Of a DNA stretch of 15,440 nt, positions 13,880-15,440 are shown piece by piece (positions within the stretch are counted from its first letter, which is position 1; each line of letters opens with the position of its first letter). This DNA comes from Bacteroidota bacterium (lineage in GTDB: Bacteria > Bacteroidota > Bacteroidia > Chitinophagales > Chitinophagaceae), in the NCBI GenBank assembly GCA_023423285.1, contig JAFAFV010000135.1, forward strand, positions 1 through 15,440. The letters are read 5' to 3'. Position numbers and translations under genes: made by a program. Under the pieces are notes generated by a model that was not told the DNA's origin, did not search any database, and saw nothing but the letters and a program-made list of their open reading frames with translations.

Positions 13880-15440
13880 ATGAAAAGATTTCCGGTTTTA
13901 TTATTGTTAATTTTTAACGCTTTCATCATACATGCGCAGGATTCTTCTGCCATTATTTTTTCATATACACAACAAAGGATCAATAATAATGAGGTAGCAC
14001 TAACCATTACGGCAAAAGTGGCCAAGCCTGGTGTAAAACTGTTTACCCTGCAAAAAACTGCTGATGATCCGGTATTTTCCAAAATACAATTTGATACAGC
14101 TGCATCTCCTTATATAAAAGATGCTGTAACTGAAAAAGGGAATGTTTTAATACAAACTGACCCGCTGCTGCAAATGAAAGTGCATACCGTGGCAGATTCT
14201 ATACAATGGATGCAGATCGTAAATATTGATGCAAAAGACTCCGCAATTATAAAAGGCTCCGTGGCTTATATGTATAAAAACGGAGATGAATACCCTTTGG
14301 CTGAAAAGCCATTCCGGTTTGTGATTATGCCCGGTCCTGATTCAACAAACGTTGCCATTGCACCGGCAGAAGCCGGGAGCGTAAAAACAACTAAAGAACA
14401 TAACTCTTTATGGTGGATCTTCCTGGCGGCTTTTGGCGGCGGTCTGTTGGCATTACTCACGCCGTGTATTTACGCCATGATACCTGTAACTGTTAGCTTT
14501 TTCCTGAAAAGAAGTAAGAACAAAAAAGACGGTATTCGTAATGCGTTAATTTACGCGTTTTCGATCATCACCATTTTCACGCTGGCGGGCTTTCTGATCA
14601 CCATCATTTTTGGCCCAGCAGCTTTAAACAACCTGGCTACCAACTGGATCGCCAATCTCATTTTCTTTGCCATATTTGTTTTATTTGGTTTTTCTTTTCT
14701 CGGTGCTTTTGAAATCGAATTGCCCAGTTCCTGGTCTACAAAAGCAGACAGTAAAGCGGGTACCGGCAGCATCATGGGCATCTTTTTTATGGCACTCACG
14801 CTGGTAATCGTTTCTTTTTCCTGCACCGGCCCCATTATTGGCCCTTTGCTTGCCGTGGCTTCCATGGACAATTATTATGGCCCGCTGGTGGGCATGTTCG
14901 CATTTTCACTGGCGCTGGCATTGCCCTTTGCACTGTTTGCTTTTTTCCCTGAAAGGCTGAATATGCTGGGCAAAGCAGGCGGATGGCTGAACTCGGTGAA
15001 AGTTACACTGGGCTTTTTAGAACTGGCGCTGGCGCTGAAGTTTTTGTCAAATGCTGACTTGGTACGCAACTGGCGCATATTAGACCGGGAAGTTTTTATT
15101 GTTCTGTGGGTGGTGATCTTTTTACTGCTGGGTATTTATTTATTAGGGAAATTAAAATTCAGGCACGATGATGAACTTCCAAAAAATGATTTTGGTGTAC
15201 CGTTTTTAACGGTTACACGGCTCATGTTTGCCATCGCCTCGCTTTCCATTGCACTTTACATGATACCAGGTTTATGGGGCGCGCCTTTAAAAGGCTTAAG
15301 CGCGTTTGTGCCTCCTATGGGCACGCAGGATTTTAATGCGGATGACATACCTAATGGTTTTAATATGCAGAATCTGAAAGAGCAAGGCGCATTTGCTGAC
15401 AGTGGTGCCGCGGCAGCAAAAGGCGGACTGCCAAAAGCCG
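13880..15440 (+). CDS. dsbD: Thiol:disulfide interchange protein DsbD-like, partial
   Basis: DsbD moves electrons from cytoplasmic thioredoxin across the inner membrane to periplasmic thiol proteins. The reading frame stays open to the right edge (520 codons); the C-terminal thioredoxin-like domain is cut off. A signal peptide (MKRFPVLLLLIFNAFIIHAQ) is followed by a beta-rich periplasmic domain (about 22-155) and a multi-helix membrane domain from about 178. The two redox cysteines are C196 (LTPCIYAMIP) and C315 (SCTGPIIGP), 119 apart versus 122 between C163 and C285 in E. coli. One oddity: the proline usual after TPCxx is Ala199 here. A link with the Ccm genes is plausible because DsbD supplies reductant for cytochrome c maturation. 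Confidence 0.9.
   Translation, partial: MKRFPVLLLLIFNAFIIHAQDSSAIIFSYTQQRINNNEVALTITAKVAKPGVKLFTLQKTADDPVFSKIQFDTAASPYIKDAVTEKGNVLIQTDPLLQMKVHTVADSIQWMQIVNIDAKDSAIIKGSVAYMYKNGDEYPLAEKPFRFVIMPGPDSTNVAIAPAEAGSVKTTKEHNSLWWIFLAAFGGGLLALLTPCIYAMIPVTVSFFLKRSKNKKDGIRNALIYAFSIITIFTLAGFLITIIFGPAALNNLATNWIANLIFFAIFVLFGFSFLGAFEIELPSSWSTKADSKAGTGSIMGIFFMALTLVIVSFSCTGPIIGPLLAVASMDNYYGPLVGMFAFSLALALPFALFAFFPERLNMLGKAGGWLNSVKVTLGFLELALALKFLSNADLVRNWRILDREVFIVLWVVIFLLLGIYLLGKLKFRHDDELPKNDFGVPFLTVTRLMFAIASLSIALYMIPGLWGAPLKGLSAFVPPMGTQDFNADDIPNGFNMQNLKEQGAFADSGAAAAKGGLPKA

Noticed and set aside
1..15440. tRNA, rRNA or CRISPR array
   Set aside because: No cloverleaf-like tRNA at the junction, no rRNA-like sequence and no regularly spaced repeat-spacer pattern were seen.

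Overview
The window looks like a Bacteroidota chromosome, most likely family Chitinophagaceae. The evidence is the gene set (GLUD1-like glutamate dehydrogenase, a Bacteroidota CcmB/C/D set, WaaA, DsbD) and several upstream regions carrying the Bacteroidota-type promoter pattern (TTG or TTTG, about 18-20 bases, then TAnnTTTG). The genus assignment is not possible from sequence alone.

Region 1, about 1-5040, is AT-rich and entirely minus-strand. It is one end of an integrated mobile element. Read from the chromosomal junction inward it carries a phage-type tyrosine recombinase (3638-4846), an unrecognised 312-residue protein 3 bases downstream (2696-3634), a structured intergenic stretch (2568-2622), a small HTH protein (2335-2511), a DUF5131/Gp37-Gp68 protein with a radical-SAM-like cysteine cluster (1351-2184), an intrinsic terminator (1315-1337), and a 432-residue fragment (1-1297) that I read as a divergent family A DNA polymerase. 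That gene runs off the left edge. The recombinase is flanked by tandem 12-bp repeats and helically phased TGCATTT repeats, which suit recombinase or regulator binding.

Region 2, about 5040-8911, is chromosomal and on the minus strand. It holds tdk (thymidine kinase), then ccmB, ccmC and ccmD (heme export and cytochrome c maturation), then glutamate dehydrogenase with a 15-bp-stem terminator. The element sits just beyond that terminator, so the dehydrogenase is intact.

Region 3, about 8912-10966, contains a conserved hypothetical protein on the plus strand and waaA (Kdo transferase for lipid A-core) on the minus strand; their 3' ends overlap by 20 bases. The tdk/hypothetical divergent gap holds two interleaved perfect inverted repeats.

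Region 4, 11068-13683, is a plus-strand sugar operon: a DegT-family PLP aminotransferase, rfbC and rfbD, for dTDP-sugar supply to surface polysaccharide. Its promoter lies back to back with that of waaA, so two envelope glycan functions start from one intergenic region. Region 5, 13880-15440, is a dsbD-like gene with its own strong promoter match; it is cut by the right edge.

The most unusual item is the polymerase-like gene and its structured, repeat-rich operon context on the mobile element. I cannot tell from sequence alone whether it has been described before.
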